The position numbers and the translations under genes were made by a program. Positions 53,001 to 55,144 of a DNA stretch of 64,000 nt are shown in pieces. The stretch lies in assembly GCA_030035585.1 (NCBI GenBank), contig CM057462.1, forward strand, positions 118,167,234 to 118,231,233, in the 5' to 3' direction. Source of the stretch: Dugong dugon. Lineage: Eukaryota > Chordata > Mammalia > Sirenia > Dugongidae. Numbering within the stretch: the stretch's first letter is position 1; each line of letters starts with the position of its first letter. Below the pieces are notes generated by a model that worked only from the letters and a program-made list of their open reading frames with translations, ran no database searches and was not told where the DNA came from.

Positions 53001-55144
53001 AGACTTCGTAAGGACACCTTCCGGGCAACCACTGCTCTAGAGAGGCTTGTTCAGCAGCAGAAATCCAACGGCCACGTGTTACCAAGGAACCAGAGCAGAA
53101 TGTGGGGGAGAGCTAGGAACCCAGTGACTAGGTCTGGCTCTTTCCTGGAAAGCCTGCAGGCCAGAGACTGGCTTACACTGTCCTGACAGCAGCGTGTGGA
53201 GAGAGGCTGGTGGAGCAAGGAGCGTCTCCTGATGGCAGAGAAGGGATGGCACACTTTCCTGGGGGCCAAGTAGACCCCTTTGGAAAGTACCTGGGCTCAA
53301 ATCAGATGTCCAAAAGAACTTTCTATCTGAGGTGAGGCAGATGAGCTGGGGGCGGGCCCATCAGCAGCCAGCCAGGACATGTGGCTGACATCAGAGGCAC
53401 TGCTGTGGGAGGGCCTGGATCTTTATAAAGGCCTGAACCTGACACTATTCATAATACCTAAAAGTAATCGGAAAAGCCCTGGGATCTGCCACATATATTG
53501 CAAAGGACAGTGGATAGAAGGTTTTTTTCTACTCTTACCATATCGAGTCTTGCTCTTTTTGTGAATTGGTTACATACTGCAGCTAACATGTATTAAGTGC
53601 CAGGCAGTATTCTGAGGATTTGATACGAGGGTTAAATAAATGGTTCATTTAACCCTCACAATGCTATGAAGTGGGTACTATTATTAGAGATGAGGAATAT
53701 GAAAGTCAGAGATATTAAGAAAAGGGAAAGATAAGCAAACATATGGAAAGAATACAGCAGACAAAAAAGGGACTATCAATTACTGTAAAGTCTCAACGAA
53801 GGAAAATATTGTTTCAAAAGTATTCTGTAAAGAAACTAGAATGTATATTTTCACCAAAAAAAAAAAAAAGGGTCGAGAAGGGAGAGGGCTGACATGTCGT
53901 GGGGTTGTTAACCAGTGTCGTAAAACAATGTGTACTACTGTTTCATGAGAAACTATTTGTTCTGTAAGCCTTCAACTGAAGTACAATTAAAAAAAAAAAA
54001 AAAAGAAACTAGACTGAACGTTTACAGTCCTAGTCCCCCTAATGGGACACACAAAGACAGAGCTTCGTGACACGGGAGCAGGAAGACAACAGGATGGGGG
54101 AGGGGACAAGAGGAGGAAAACGAAGACAACTACAAGGAGGATACATCAAGACCGAAATGATTCCAAAGTTCATCTGAGAGAATAAACAGATGGGGAAAAA
54201 TTCTGAAAAATCATAATGCCTGGGGGCTTGCCCTATCAGATATTATAACGAATTAAAATACCAAACTAATTCAACCAGATCGGCACTGATGCAAATACTG
54301 GCAGATCAAAGAATAGACCAGGTAGTCCTGAAATGACTCCTAGACTATGAAAGAACGTATGAATTCCTGAAGGAATCCTGACCAAACGATTATCCAGTAA
54401 GTGGTATTGGGTAAATTGGCTGCATAAATAAACTAAACCAGTTGCCATCCGGTCGATTCTGACTCATGGATACCTCATGTGTGCAGAGTAGAAAATGCTT
54501 CATAAGGTTTTCAAGGCTGTGGCCTTTTGGAAGCAGATCACCAGGCCTTTCTTCTGAGGTGCCTCTGAATGGGTTTGAACTACCAACCTTTAAGTCTGCA
54601 CCACCCAGGGACTCCTTGGCAGCATAAACGTTCCCTTGTGTCTCTCCCCTGTCAGTGTGCTCCTTCCTCAGTAAGCGGCAGCACTCTCTGCTTTGAGCCA
54701 GGGATTGCAAGCCATCCTAGATCCCTTCCTTTCCCTGAGACCCCCACATGCCACTCAGCAGCAAATCCGTCTGCTCCCCCTCCAGGAGATATCTTGAATC
54801 TATCCACACTTGTCCACTCGGTTTCTGCCTTCCCCAAACAGAGCAGCAACTCCTCCCCCGACTGCAGCAAGGTACCCTCCTGCCCTCCCGCCCTCCTGCA
54901 GACTCCTTCCTGAGACAGCAACCAGGCCAATGGTTTAAAACAGACCCTGCTTGTCCTTTGGTATTTTCAGCTGTCAGGATTTTATAGGGATGTCTTGCTT
55001 TTTCTCCCCTAGAAAACCTATCAGAAGTCAAAAGAACAATTGGAGGCTGAATTGAAAATGGACTACGACAATTATCTGGAACTGGAAAAGACCATCCTCG
55101 TCAGCCTCGGACTCATCAAAGTCTCAGAGAAGGACATCCTGTAG
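3140..55144 (+). CDS. DNAI3: DNAI3 (WDR63) axonemal dynein intermediate chain, 3' two thirds, 15 exons (genomic span including introns)
   Basis: Fifteen exons join into one open frame of 601 codons plus TAG, beginning with the last base of a codon started upstream. The protein is recognised as the dynein axonemal intermediate chain 3 / WDR63 family. Family knowledge: it is the counterpart of Chlamydomonas IC140 and sits in the two-headed inner dynein arm f/I1 of motile cilia and flagella. A role in restraining Arp2/3 has also been reported. Visible WD40 features are [41 protein letters not shown] and [11 protein letters not shown], followed by a Lys/Glu-rich tail. The family is about 890 residues long, so roughly 290 N-terminal residues are encoded left of the window. 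There is no internal stop or frameshift, so the gene looks functional. Introns range from about 1.2 to 7.8 kb and are full of retrotransposons. The promoter is not in the window. Confidence 0.95.
3437..3565 (-). repeat. MIR SINE fragment
   Basis: Reverse-complement MIR signature: GAGTGCCAGGCATCTAGC, then CCATTTTGCAAGGAGAGGAC and AACTCAGGGAGG. It lies just after exon A. Confidence 0.65.
3575..4205 (-). mobile_element. Old L1 3' end, minus strand, interrupted
   Basis: CTAGGAGTGGAATGGCTGGG and CCAAAATGGTTGTATCATTT are reverse-complement L1 ORF2-end sequences. The pieces at about 3575-3643 and 3780-3954 are separated by about 135 bp of unrelated sequence, and an AfroSINE interrupts again at 3955. 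Confidence 0.7.
3955..4152 (+). mobile_element. AfroSINE
   Basis: Starts GCCCTGGTGGCACAATG. B box GTTCGAACCCACC, then ATGGGGCAGTTCTACTCTGT and a tail diverged to GTAGGAAGCAACTCGAAGGC. It is inserted in the old L1 fragment. Confidence 0.92.
4648..4797 (+). repeat. MIR SINE 3' half
   Basis: AAATGGAGATAATAATAGGG, AAGTGCTTAACATAGTGCC and TGGCACATAGTCAGCACTCA are the MIR 3' core and tail, ending in a TTATTATTATT run. Confidence 0.75.
4950..5265. mobile_element. hAT-type palindromic MITE (GTCCAATAG group), decayed
   Basis: The ends are near-inverted copies: CAGCACTGTGCAAAAGAA on the left and TTAGATAAGTGTAGTTCTA on the right. The inner arms (TAATAGCCACAGTAAAAC and ATTAGCTCCATGGGGCTATT) flank an AT-rich core. 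This is the layout of the common mammalian CAGTGCTGTCCAATAG element. The exact family name is uncertain. Confidence 0.55.
5410..5534 (+). CDS. DNAI3: DNAI3 exon B
   Basis: The acceptor is TTTTTCAATCAG and the donor CAG|GTATTT. It completes the Gly codon from exon A and adds [16 protein letters not shown] and then [20 protein letters not shown] (window residues 64-105). ILFWSFSDP is the WD-like strand ending the first blade. The exon ends on a codon boundary. Confidence 0.95.
6298..6513 (-). mobile_element. AfroSINE, minus strand, with 13-bp target-site duplication
   Basis: Full-length reverse-complement copy (CACTGCCATCGAGTCGATTC to TGTGCCACCAGGACTCC). It is flanked by TTGTTTCTATAAA at 6285-6297 and 6514-6526. 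It is well preserved, so a fairly recent insertion. Confidence 0.93.
6593..6643 (-). repeat. Short inverted RTE/AfroSINE tail fragment
   Basis: GTTGTTGTTGTTAGTTGCC followed by TTCTGATTCATGGTGACCCC is the reverse complement of the shared SINE/RTE 3' end. It lies head-to-head with the 5' part of the plus-strand RTE that follows. Confidence 0.7.
6660..10050 (+). mobile_element. RTE1-type (BovB-clade) LINE, nearly full length, decayed
   Basis: Non-LTR retrotransposon of the RTE clade, with one ORF coding for an AP-like endonuclease and a reverse transcriptase. Visible endonuclease pieces are [10 protein letters not shown] (catalytic Glu) near 7141 and GDWNAKVG near 7472. Visible RT pieces are [17 protein letters not shown] near 8775, [18 protein letters not shown] near 8946 and YADD at 9074-9085. 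The 3' end GAACCGACTGGATGGCACC plus CAACAACAACAA lacks a poly(A), as is typical of RTE. Stops (for example a TGA after WNV near 7080) and frameshifts break the ORF into pieces. An L1 tail is inserted at 9482-9663. Confidence 0.95.
9482..9663 (+). mobile_element. 5'-truncated L1 3' end inserted in the RTE LINE
   Basis: About 180 bp ending in ATGAGAAACTGACTTGAACT, AAAGCACAATTT and a poly(A). This is the same 3' terminus as other L1s in the window. It interrupts the RTE sequence GACCAAAGAAGAATTG, with the 8-bp duplication AAGAATTG at 9474-9481 and 9664-9671. Confidence 0.88.
10051..11210. other. Intronic sequence, nothing recognised
   Basis: No exon, RNA gene or clear repeat was identified between the RTE 3' end and exon C. 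Confidence 0.5.
11211..11300 (+). CDS. DNAI3: DNAI3 exon C
   Basis: The acceptor is GGGTTTGCTTTAG and the donor CAG|GTACTT. It has exactly 30 codons (residues 106-135), starting LMLESPDDI and followed by [20 protein letters not shown]. This is a typical WD40 pattern in which a hydrophobic strand, the P-S/N-D-P-N turn and a GG-x-x-x-G-x strand begin a blade. Both ends fall on codon boundaries. Confidence 0.95.
11484..11542. repeat. Perfect 27-bp inverted repeat with 5-nt loop
   Basis: The arms at 11484-11510 and 11516-11542 are exact reverse complements (AGATTTGACCTGGTTGTGTG... pairing with ...CACACAACCAGGTCAAATCT), around the loop TTATG. It lies about 180 bp after exon C in an intron. No known hairpin family was recognised. 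Confidence 0.95.
11737..11978 (+). repeat. AfroSINE plus flank, block A of a local duplication
   Basis: A head-truncated AfroSINE (TGGTGCAGTGGCTAAGAGC to GGAATTGACTCAATGGCAA) continues through a T run into TCTAATACTCCTTAAG and GAAGGAGGCATAGACATAAA. The whole block recurs at 13614-13852. Confidence 0.9.
11964..12110 (-). mobile_element. AfroSINE variant fragment, minus strand
   Basis: AAACCAGTTGCCATCGAGTC, then CATGGCTTCCCTACGTGTG and AGAGTAGAATGGTGCATC, are the reverse complement of the CACATGGGGTCGCCATGAG-type AfroSINE variant. It degrades after about 12060. Confidence 0.75.
12486..12572 (+). CDS. DNAI3: DNAI3 exon D
   Basis: The acceptor is TTTTTGTTTTAG and the donor AAG|GTTAGC. It has 29 codons (residues 136-164), [19 protein letters not shown] and then a basic stretch [16 protein letters not shown] is the WD dipeptide strand that closes the blade opened in exon C. 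The exon is phase 0 at both ends. Confidence 0.95.
12890..12975 (+). repeat. MIR SINE fragment
   Basis: TGGACATGTCACCTAACCTC followed by TTCTGTGTATAAAATC matches the MIR core. Confidence 0.5.
13215..13264 (+). repeat. Diverged third copy of the duplicated flank motif
   Basis: TTTAGAGATAAGTTCTTAGA with CTAAACTGAAGG closely matches the non-SINE part of blocks A and B, without the SINE. Confidence 0.7.
13360..14056 (-). mobile_element. MLT1-type (MaLR/ERVL) solo LTR, minus strand, interrupted
   Basis: The plus strand reads the reverse complement of an MLT1-like LTR: TTTCCTAGGGCTGCCATAAC, GGTGGCTTAAAATAATAGG, ACAGTTCTGGAGGCCAGAAG, then after an interruption TTTCCAAATAAGGTCAC and ACACAGTTCAATCCACAAT. 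It is split by the duplicated AfroSINE block at 13614-13852. No retroviral genes are present. Confidence 0.8.
13614..13852 (+). repeat. AfroSINE plus flank, block B of a local duplication
   Basis: The same truncated SINE head, the same T run and the same non-repeat flank as block A. It ends at the same kind of AAACCAGTTGCC, where block A runs into a minus-strand SINE and block B returns to LTR sequence. Confidence 0.9.
14132..14260 (+). CDS. DNAI3: DNAI3 exon E
   Basis: The acceptor is CATTCTTCCAG and the donor GAA|GTGAGT. It has 43 codons (residues 165-207), [20 protein letters not shown] and then [27 protein letters not shown] is the outer strand of the next WD40 blade. The exon is phase 0 at both ends. 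Confidence 0.95.
15300..15470 (+). mobile_element. L1 ORF2 endonuclease-region fragment
   Basis: GGCCTAAATGCACCCATAAA, CAGAATGGATTAAAAAAACA and CTGTCTACAAGACACACACC are a well-known internal L1 ORF2 stretch (LNAPIKR ... ...TEWIKK). It has stops and is isolated from the other L1s. Confidence 0.75.
15630..15950 (+). mobile_element. Possible ancient L1 fragment
   Basis: GAATTTATACTCAGAAATAA followed by a run leading to AATAGGTAAAGAATACAAGG resembles the end of L1 ORF2. With the piece at 16880-17170 it may be one old L1 split by the 15950-16680 material. Confidence 0.4.
15951..16445 (+). other. Unassigned GC-rich block with a 140-codon ORF
   Basis: This block is clearly richer in G and C than its flanks. 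It carries an ATG-initiated ORF at 16011-16433 whose product starts [13 protein letters not shown] and ends with a Pro/Tyr-rich stretch, [17 protein letters not shown] recognise no domain, signal peptide or membrane segment. It sits between two L1-like pieces and before an AfroSINE, so inserted repeat DNA (for example an LTR) or a processed fragment is more likely than a gene. Confidence 0.35.
16488..16685 (+). mobile_element. AfroSINE variant
   Basis: TACCCTGGGTGGTGCAAATG, GGTTTGAAGCCACTCAGAAG and GTTGGAATAGACTTGACGGC, then a long T tract, mark the CCCTGGGTGG subtype. GGTACCCT after the tail may repeat the pre-insertion AGTACCCT. Confidence 0.88.
16880..17170 (+). mobile_element. Possible ancient L1 3' fragment
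   Basis: GGATAGTTAAATTATGGTAC and TATGTTAAGTGAAAATCTC resemble the L1M-type ORF2 end and 3' UTR. It is degraded and AT-rich. Confidence 0.45.
17267..17340 (+). CDS. DNAI3: DNAI3 exon F
   Basis: The acceptor is TTTTTTAAAATAG and the donor TTG|GTATGT. It encodes [20 protein letters not shown] and CSAD (residues 208-231) plus two bases of a Cys codon. CQLVTCSAD is the central strand and turn of a WD40 blade. A sense-strand L1 remnant begins about 210 bp after the donor. Confidence 0.94.
17551..20485 (+). mobile_element. L1 LINE, 5'-truncated, ORF2 end plus 3' UTR
   Basis: The sequence CCAACCGACACCAATTCCTG begins inside ORF2. [15 protein letters not shown] near 17827 is the RT active-site region, and 18158-18478 keeps an open piece reading [19 protein letters not shown]. 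Later come the zinc-knuckle-like region and the long lineage-specific 3' UTR, which ends TGAGAAGCTAGTCTGTTTGT near 20430 and an A-rich tail. Several stops and at least one internal deletion (near 17890) show it is dead. It lies in sense orientation in the intron after exon F. Confidence 0.95.
20486..22612. other. Intronic sequence, mostly unassigned
   Basis: AT-rich. A stretch near 21055-21125 (GATTGCAAGCAACAGAAACT followed by AAATTTATTGGAAGTTTATG) resembles an old LTR, but no family can be named. No exon was seen. Confidence 0.45.
22617..22818 (-). mobile_element. AfroSINE, minus strand
   Basis: Reverse-complement full copy from CACTGCCATTCAGTCAATTC to ACTGTGCCACCAGGGTTCC. Flanks ATACTAAAGTA and ATACTGAAGTA look like an 11-bp target-site duplication with one change. 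Confidence 0.92.
22870..24030 (+). mobile_element. L1 3' end with long divergent 3' UTR
   Basis: CTGAGTGAAATAAGTCAATC is the L1 ORF2/3' UTR transition also seen at 19485. After an A-rich tract at 23190, the sequence runs through a 3' UTR paralogous to the younger L1 and ends GTCACTGAACTGTACATGTA near 23960. The ORFs over it are fortuitous. Confidence 0.65.
24045..24880 (+). mobile_element. Ancient L1 3' end
   Basis: AATGCAAATCAAAACAACAA, GGCAAGGATGCTAATAAATT, GGAATATACACAAGAGTAAT and ATTGTATGATTCCATTTATA are the classic order of an older L1M 3' end. It closes with CTCAATAAAGCTCTTATTTT, which contains an AATAAA. Confidence 0.85.
25142..25286 (+). CDS. DNAI3: DNAI3 exon G
   Basis: The acceptor is CAATTTTTTTTAG and the donor AAG|GTAAGT. 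One base completes the Cys split with exon F. The exon then encodes [20 protein letters not shown], a KREES linker and [13 protein letters not shown] (residues 232-280). ICFWDIRP is a canonical WD closing strand. The 7.8-kb intron before it is the longest in the window. Confidence 0.95.
25370..25560 (-). repeat. Partial copy of an LTR-like family
   Basis: CACAAAATGGAGAATGACTA and GAATCATGGCCCAGCCAAGC match the ends of the two longer LTR-like elements at 50870 and 60525. Confidence 0.5.
25661..26990. other. Intronic sequence, nothing recognised
   Basis: A short TA/CA tract lies near 25680-25712. Overlapping minus-strand ORFs near 26290-26674 read low-complexity translations and have no recognisable domain. 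Confidence 0.5.
26997..27084 (+). CDS. DNAI3: DNAI3 exon H
   Basis: This short exon was found by looking for the missing reading-frame link between exons G and I. It encodes [20 protein letters not shown] and EEHLLYKSQ (residues 281-309) plus one base of a Glu codon. The acceptor TATGTTCTCCTGAAAG has a weak, interrupted pyrimidine tract; the donor is CAAG|GTAACT. The phases join G (0) to I (1) exactly. The polar, charged sequence suggests an extended loop in the propeller rather than a blade strand. Confidence 0.88.
27240..27438 (+). mobile_element. AfroSINE variant with RTE-type CAACAACAA terminus
   Basis: GGCTTGGGGGCACAAATAG head, TCCATAAAGATTACAGCC middle, then GGGGCCGACTGGACAGCAGC and TAACAACAACAACAATAA. 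The last part equals the RTE1 3' end, not the usual GGGTTTGGTTT tail. Confidence 0.85.
27439..28200. other. Intronic sequence, nothing recognised
   Basis: AT-rich, without a convincing exon or repeat. Confidence 0.45.
28209..28278. repeat. (GT)35 microsatellite
   Basis: Seventy uninterrupted bases of GT repeats. A tract this long and pure is expected to be length-polymorphic. Confidence 0.97.
28670..29080 (+). repeat. MIR SINE, in two parts
   Basis: AATAGAGTGGTTAAGGGTG and GATCTGGGTTTGAATTCTGA are the MIR head. CGTTACTTAACATCTCTGAG and ATGTAGTATGTGCTCAATAA are the core and 3' end. A purine-rich stretch at 28780-28905 separates them. Confidence 0.8.
29483..29613 (+). CDS. DNAI3: DNAI3 exon I
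   Basis: The donor is GAA|GTGAGT. The acceptor is placed at CTCCTCTGAAAG, because starting at 29483 restores the split Glu codon from exon H. The AAG two residues later would break the frame. The exon encodes [20 protein letters not shown] and [16 protein letters not shown] (residues 310-353). FFTGTE opens a WD40 strand that continues as EGEVIYTDW in exon J. Confidence 0.9.
29722..29931 (+). mobile_element. AfroSINE, well preserved, with 13-bp target-site duplication
   Basis: AGCCCTGGTGGCACAGTGG head (A box TGGCACAGTGG), GGTTTGAACCCACC (B box), AGTCGGAATCGACTCGACAG tail. Flanks TTATAATATTTAT at 29709-29721 and TTATAGTATTTAT at 29932-29944 differ by one base. Confidence 0.95.
30349..30556 (+). 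mobile_element. AfroSINE variant
   Basis: GAGTCCCTGGATAGCAGAAA, GGTTTGAACCCACACAGAGG, GGTCACCATGAGTTGGAATT and a CAACGAACAACAACAG terminus place it in the CCCTGGGTGG subtype with an RTE-like end. Confidence 0.9.
30560..30715 (-). repeat. MIR-like fragment
   Basis: ATCTCATTTAATTCCAGTAT, GTACAGATGAAACTGAGGCT and TCAGAACTTAACCTACAG are the reverse-complement MIR core. Confidence 0.65.
30830..31110. repeat. Old interspersed repeat, family uncertain
   Basis: A CAGAGATGAGTAGCCCAGTC ... CATTCCAGGCAGAAGTAACA layout, also seen near 36660-37000 and 61695-61900. I recognise the pattern as a common ancient mammalian repeat but cannot name it. Confidence 0.4.
31136..31362 (+). mobile_element. AfroSINE variant, diverged
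   Basis: GAGCTTGGGTGGCGGAAGCA head, CCCAGCAGCTCCATAGAGG, GGAGCAGTTCTGTTCTGTAG and a GCAGCAAACAACAACAGCAA RTE-like terminus. It splits the old repeat around it. Confidence 0.85.
31570..31820 (+). repeat. L2 LINE 3' fragment
   Basis: AAACTCTTCACACTATGGCC, ATAATTTGGCTCCTGCTTAT and TTGGAATTCCTTCTTCC follow the L2 3' region. It is ancient. Confidence 0.65.
32225..32355 (+). repeat. MIR fragment
   Basis: GTACCAGCTATGAGACCC and GAGAGCTCAGTAAATGGT fit a diverged MIR. Confidence 0.5.
32717..32914 (-). mobile_element. AfroSINE variant, minus strand
   Basis: A GTTGTTGTTGTTGTTGTTTG start (reverse-complement RTE-type tail), GGTGCCATCAAGTCAATTCT, GGTTCGAACCACCAACTTTC, and a head ending CCATCAGGGCTCC. 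Confidence 0.9.
32965..33048 (+). repeat. MIR fragment
   Basis: AGTAAATCATTTAACCTCTC and GTTTTCTTATCTATAAGATG match the MIR core. Confidence 0.6.
33335..33750 (-). mobile_element. RTE1-type LINE 3' fragment, minus strand
   Basis: Reverse complement of the RTE 3' end: TGTTAGGTGTTGTTGAGTTG at the 3' side, through GTTTGAGCCCATTGTTGCAG, to TTCTTCTTTGGTCTCC. The open minus-strand piece reads [20 protein letters not shown], which is RTE C-terminal sequence, not a host gene. Confidence 0.92.
33959..34022 (+). CDS. DNAI3: DNAI3 exon J
   Basis: The acceptor is GTAATATTTTTAG and the donor ATGG|GTAAGT. It has 21 codons plus one base (residues 354-374), [20 protein letters not shown] and [10 protein letters not shown] is the blade strand following FTGTE of exon I. 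Confidence 0.94.
34172..34322 (+). mobile_element. MER5A-like element
   Basis: CGAACCAGCAGCACAGTTAT, ATCACCTGGAAGCTTGCTAG and GCTTACTGAATCCGAATCTG are the MER5 body. It lies shortly after exon J. Confidence 0.6.
34345..34860 (+). mobile_element. 5'-truncated L1 3' UTR
   Basis: Closely parallels 19985-20480 of the larger L1: CAGATTTACTGGCCTAAAGG, GGAGACTGGAGAAACCCCGA, TAGCTCAGTGGTGAAGTCAC and AATGAGAAACTATTTTGTTC. It lacks a clean poly(A), because another insert follows directly. Confidence 0.88.
34861..35112 (+). mobile_element. Two further L1 3' ends in tandem
   Basis: GTCACTGAACTGTGCATATA up to an A tract at about 34959 matches the older L1 tail at 23960. AGAAGGGAGAGGGTTGACAT to TGAAGTACAATAAATAATAA is the younger tail type. 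Confidence 0.75.
35843..36050 (-). mobile_element. L1 3' end, minus strand
   Basis: A T-rich tract, then TGTTAGATGAAGGTTTACAG, AGTTTCTCATTAAACAGTTA and CAACCCCACAACACGTCAAC are the reverse complement of the L1 3' terminus. Confidence 0.88.
36640..37300. repeat. Old interspersed repeat, family uncertain
   Basis: TTCATTCATTCATCAAATCA, GGTGCTGGAGATACAGAGAT, GACATTCCAGGCAGAAAAAG and CAGGAGAGCAGGGGCTGGAT show a recurring ancient repeat pattern. The long minus-strand ORFs here have no recognisable domain. Confidence 0.4.
37925..38095 (-). repeat. MIR SINE
   Basis: CGCCAGGCACTCTTCTAAGC, TGGCAGGATTTGAACCCAGG and CAGAGTCTGTACTCTTAACC are a clear reverse-complement MIR. Confidence 0.85.
38340..39170 (-). 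mobile_element. Ancient L1 3' end, minus strand
   Basis: Reverse-complement L1M: CATTTTAACCATTTCAAAGT, ATGGCTGAAGAATATTCCAT, GCTGTTGTGAACAATGCTGC and AGTTCCCTAATGACTAATGA. Open plus-strand frames over it are antisense shadows. Confidence 0.85.
39171..39924. other. Intronic sequence, nothing recognised
   Basis: GC-richer stretch near 39235-39420 without homology I can name. A T tract lies at 39492-39520. Confidence 0.4.
39925..40795 (+). repeat. L2 LINE 3' region
   Basis: In L2 order: GCCAGCTCCCAGATATTTCT, CAGCAGCCAGAGAATCTTTT, AAACTCCTTTCTTATGAGGC, CAGACTGTAAGCTCCATGAG and TATTTATTGACTGAATGAAT. The ORFs in it are fortuitous. Confidence 0.75.
41035..41165 (+). CDS. DNAI3: DNAI3 exon K
   Basis: The acceptor is TTTTCTACTCCAACAG and the donor GTG|GTAAGT. 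It completes an Ala codon, then encodes [40 protein letters not shown] and GVV (residues 375-418). This is a complete and very recognisable WD40 blade, with [14 protein letters not shown] and VAIWKEG strands. Confidence 0.96.
41166..43050. other. Intron K-L, mostly unassigned
   Basis: A TA/GATA-rich stretch lies at about 41838-41895. An L1-like passage near 41895-42010 (CATGAGCAAGGATGTTATCA, CAACTGGAAACAAACACCCA) is a weak match. Nothing else is supported. Confidence 0.4.
43051..43255 (+). CDS. DNAI3: DNAI3 exon L
   Basis: The acceptor is CTTTTTTAAG and the donor TCTG|GTATGT. It is the longest coding exon here, with 68 codons plus one base (residues 419-486). It includes [47 protein letters not shown] and [22 protein letters not shown] is a textbook WD40 blade terminus, and the following EPAQSQ loop is typical of dynein intermediate chains. 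Confidence 0.96.
43256..44672. other. Intron L-M, nothing recognised
   Basis: No known repeat or exon was recognised. The longest ORF (82 codons at 44220-44468) has no recognisable domain. Confidence 0.45.
44673..44764 (+). CDS. DNAI3: DNAI3 exon M
   Basis: The acceptor is TTAATCTTTCAG and the donor GAG|GTTAGT. It completes an Ala codon, then encodes [20 protein letters not shown] and [10 protein letters not shown] (residues 487-517). This is the final WD-like strand pair; LHILEIP replaces the usual WD dipeptide. Confidence 0.95.
45265..45905 (-). mobile_element. RTE1-type LINE 3' fragment, minus strand
   Basis: Reverse complement of the RTE 3' end: GTTAGGTGCCCTCGAGTTGG through TGTTTGAGCCCATTGTTGCA to ATCCTTGACAACTTCAATAT. 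It is longer than the copy at 33335 and carries deletions in the coding part. Confidence 0.93.
45950..46020 (-). mobile_element. AfroSINE fragment, minus strand
   Basis: AACCTGTTGCTGTTGAGTCA and TAGCGACCCTATAAGACAGA are the reverse-complement tail; the head half is missing. Confidence 0.8.
46042..46103 (+). repeat. Left arm of a 62-bp inverted repeat
   Basis: TAACTAAACTCTGTTGGGAC to GATTGCAATCTATATATTTG. Its reverse complement recurs at 48505-48567 with about six substitutions and one indel by eye. Confidence 0.88.
46140..46307 (+). mobile_element. AfroSINE
   Basis: GAGCCCTGGTGGTGCAATGG head, AATTCAAATCCACCAG, and an AGTCAGAATCGACTCAACAG tail ending in GGTTTGGTTTTTGGTTTT. Confidence 0.94.
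46309..47035 (+). mobile_element. Tigger (pogo-like) DNA transposon remnant with transposase fragment
   Basis: The left end CTGGCCCTCCATATCCGCGG and right end TTTGCGGATACCGAACGCCA are recognisable inverted termini of a Tigger element. Between an A tract at 46591 and the right end, the plus strand at 46722-46871 reads [20 protein letters not shown], then [20 protein letters not shown] and NCDET. That is the transposase stretch leading to the first catalytic Asp of the DDE domain. The rest of the transposase is missing, so it is an internally deleted, dead copy. Confidence 0.88.
47037..47090. repeat. (CA)n/(TA)n simple repeat
   Basis: A CA tract then TATATATATATTTA separates the Tigger end from the RTE fragment and may mark the RTE insertion site. 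Confidence 0.95.
47089..48408 (+). mobile_element. RTE1-type LINE, RT domain to 3' end
   Basis: Starts at [19 protein letters not shown] of the reverse transcriptase, then [18 protein letters not shown] and [18 protein letters not shown]. The YADD region is changed to YTGD (TATACAGGTGAC near 47636), so the active-site Asp pair is lost. It continues through [20 protein letters not shown] to the GGCACCTAACAACAACA terminus. It is 5'-truncated and frameshifted. Confidence 0.95.
48427..48462 (-). mobile_element. AfroSINE tail fragment, minus strand
   Basis: CCAAAACCAAACCCATTGCC and GAGTCAGTTCCAATG are the reverse-complement 3' tip only, running into a TA/GATA tract. Confidence 0.8.
48505..48567 (-). 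repeat. Right arm of a 62-bp inverted repeat
   Basis: TAAATATATAGATTGCAATC to CTAACAGAGCTTAGTTA, the reverse complement of 46042-46103. Confidence 0.88.
49121..49271 (-). mobile_element. AfroSINE, minus strand, with 14-bp target-site duplication
   Basis: Reverse-complement copy (CTGTTGCTGTCGATTCAATT to TGTGCCACTAGGGCT). It is flanked by CCAGTGCTTAGAAT at 49107-49120 and 49272-49285. The target was the 3' end of a MIR, whose AAGTACTCAATAAATG continues after it. Confidence 0.94.
49758..49880 (+). CDS. DNAI3: DNAI3 exon N
   Basis: The acceptor is TTGTTTCTAACAG and the donor ACT|GTAAGT. It has 41 codons (residues 518-558) starting [15 protein letters not shown] and continuing [20 protein letters not shown]. 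The alternating charged residues suggest a long alpha helix or coiled coil outside the propeller. Both boundaries are phase 0. Confidence 0.95.
50235..50412 (+). repeat. MIR SINE
   Basis: CACTCACTAGCTATGAGACC, GAGCAAGGCTCTTATCCTTG and GGGAATAATAATAACTACCT are the MIR core. Confidence 0.75.
50508..50710 (+). mobile_element. AfroSINE
   Basis: GGGAGCCCTGGTGGCACAAT head, CAGTTCAAACCCACCAGC, and an AATCGACTGGATGGCACACA terminus with CAACAATA, closer to the RTE end than to the usual SINE tail. Confidence 0.93.
50870..51362 (-). mobile_element. LTR-like element, copy 1 of a shared family
   Basis: The plus strand reads GTCATCTAGGGCTGCTCTAA, CAGAAATACCATGAGTGGAT, GAAATTTATTTCTTCACAG, CTCCTGGCACTACTTTCTTG and GAATCATGGCCCAGCCAAAT. 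It aligns by eye along its length with 60525-61030. Its overall design resembles MaLR-type LTRs in reverse; family unnamed. Confidence 0.65.
51363..52224. other. Intronic sequence, nothing recognised
   Basis: No exon or classifiable repeat was seen. Confidence 0.45.
52277..52477 (+). mobile_element. AfroSINE inserted in a MIR
   Basis: CAGCACTGGCAGCAAAATGG head and CGACTCAACAGCACACAGCA tail. The flanks GGGGATAAAACGAGTTAAGA and AACTGGCACATACAGAGTG look like the two halves of one MIR. Confidence 0.88.
52501..53580. other. Unassigned, partly GC-rich intronic sequence
   Basis: Overlapping ORFs on both strands near 52944-53300 have no recognisable domain. No splice-compatible DNAI3 exon is needed here, because exons N and O join in phase. 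Confidence 0.4.
53583..53722 (-). repeat. MIR fragment
   Basis: ATTAAGTGCCAGGCAGTATT, TTTAACCCTCACAATGCTAT and ATTAGAGATGAGGAATATGA are a reverse-complement MIR. Confidence 0.8.
53841..54001 (+). mobile_element. 5'-truncated L1 tail with 12-bp target-site duplication
   Basis: ATGTATATTTTCACC, an A tract, GAAGGGAGAGGGCTGACATG and a poly(A) after TGAAGTACAATT. Flanked by AAAGAAACTAGA at 53829-53840 and 54002-54013, both intact, which suggests a young insertion. Confidence 0.93.
54432..54617 (-). mobile_element. AfroSINE variant, minus strand
   Basis: AAACCAGTTGCCATCCGGTC, GGTTTGAACTACCAACCTTT and TGCACCACCCAGGGACTCC are the reverse complement of the CCCTGGGTGG subtype. Confidence 0.92.
54640..54960 (+). 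repeat. L2-like fragment upstream of the last exon
   Basis: A C-rich stretch (AGATCCCTTCCTTTCCCTGA, CAGCAGCAAATCCGTCTGCT, AGCAGCAACTCCTCCCCCGA) resembles the L2 segment at 58300-58560. The ORFs here are not conserved coding sequence. Confidence 0.5.
55013..55144 (+). CDS. DNAI3: DNAI3 last coding exon O and stop
   Basis: The acceptor is TTTTTCTCCCCTAG. It has 43 codons plus TAG (residues 559-601), [35 protein letters not shown] and KVSEKDIL. The helical charged tail from exon N continues. As I recall the family, human DNAI3 runs a few residues past the EK near this end, so the short C-terminus may be lineage-specific. Confidence 0.94.
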   Translation, partial: KTYQKSKEQLEAELKMDYDNYLELEKTILVSLGLIKVSEKDIL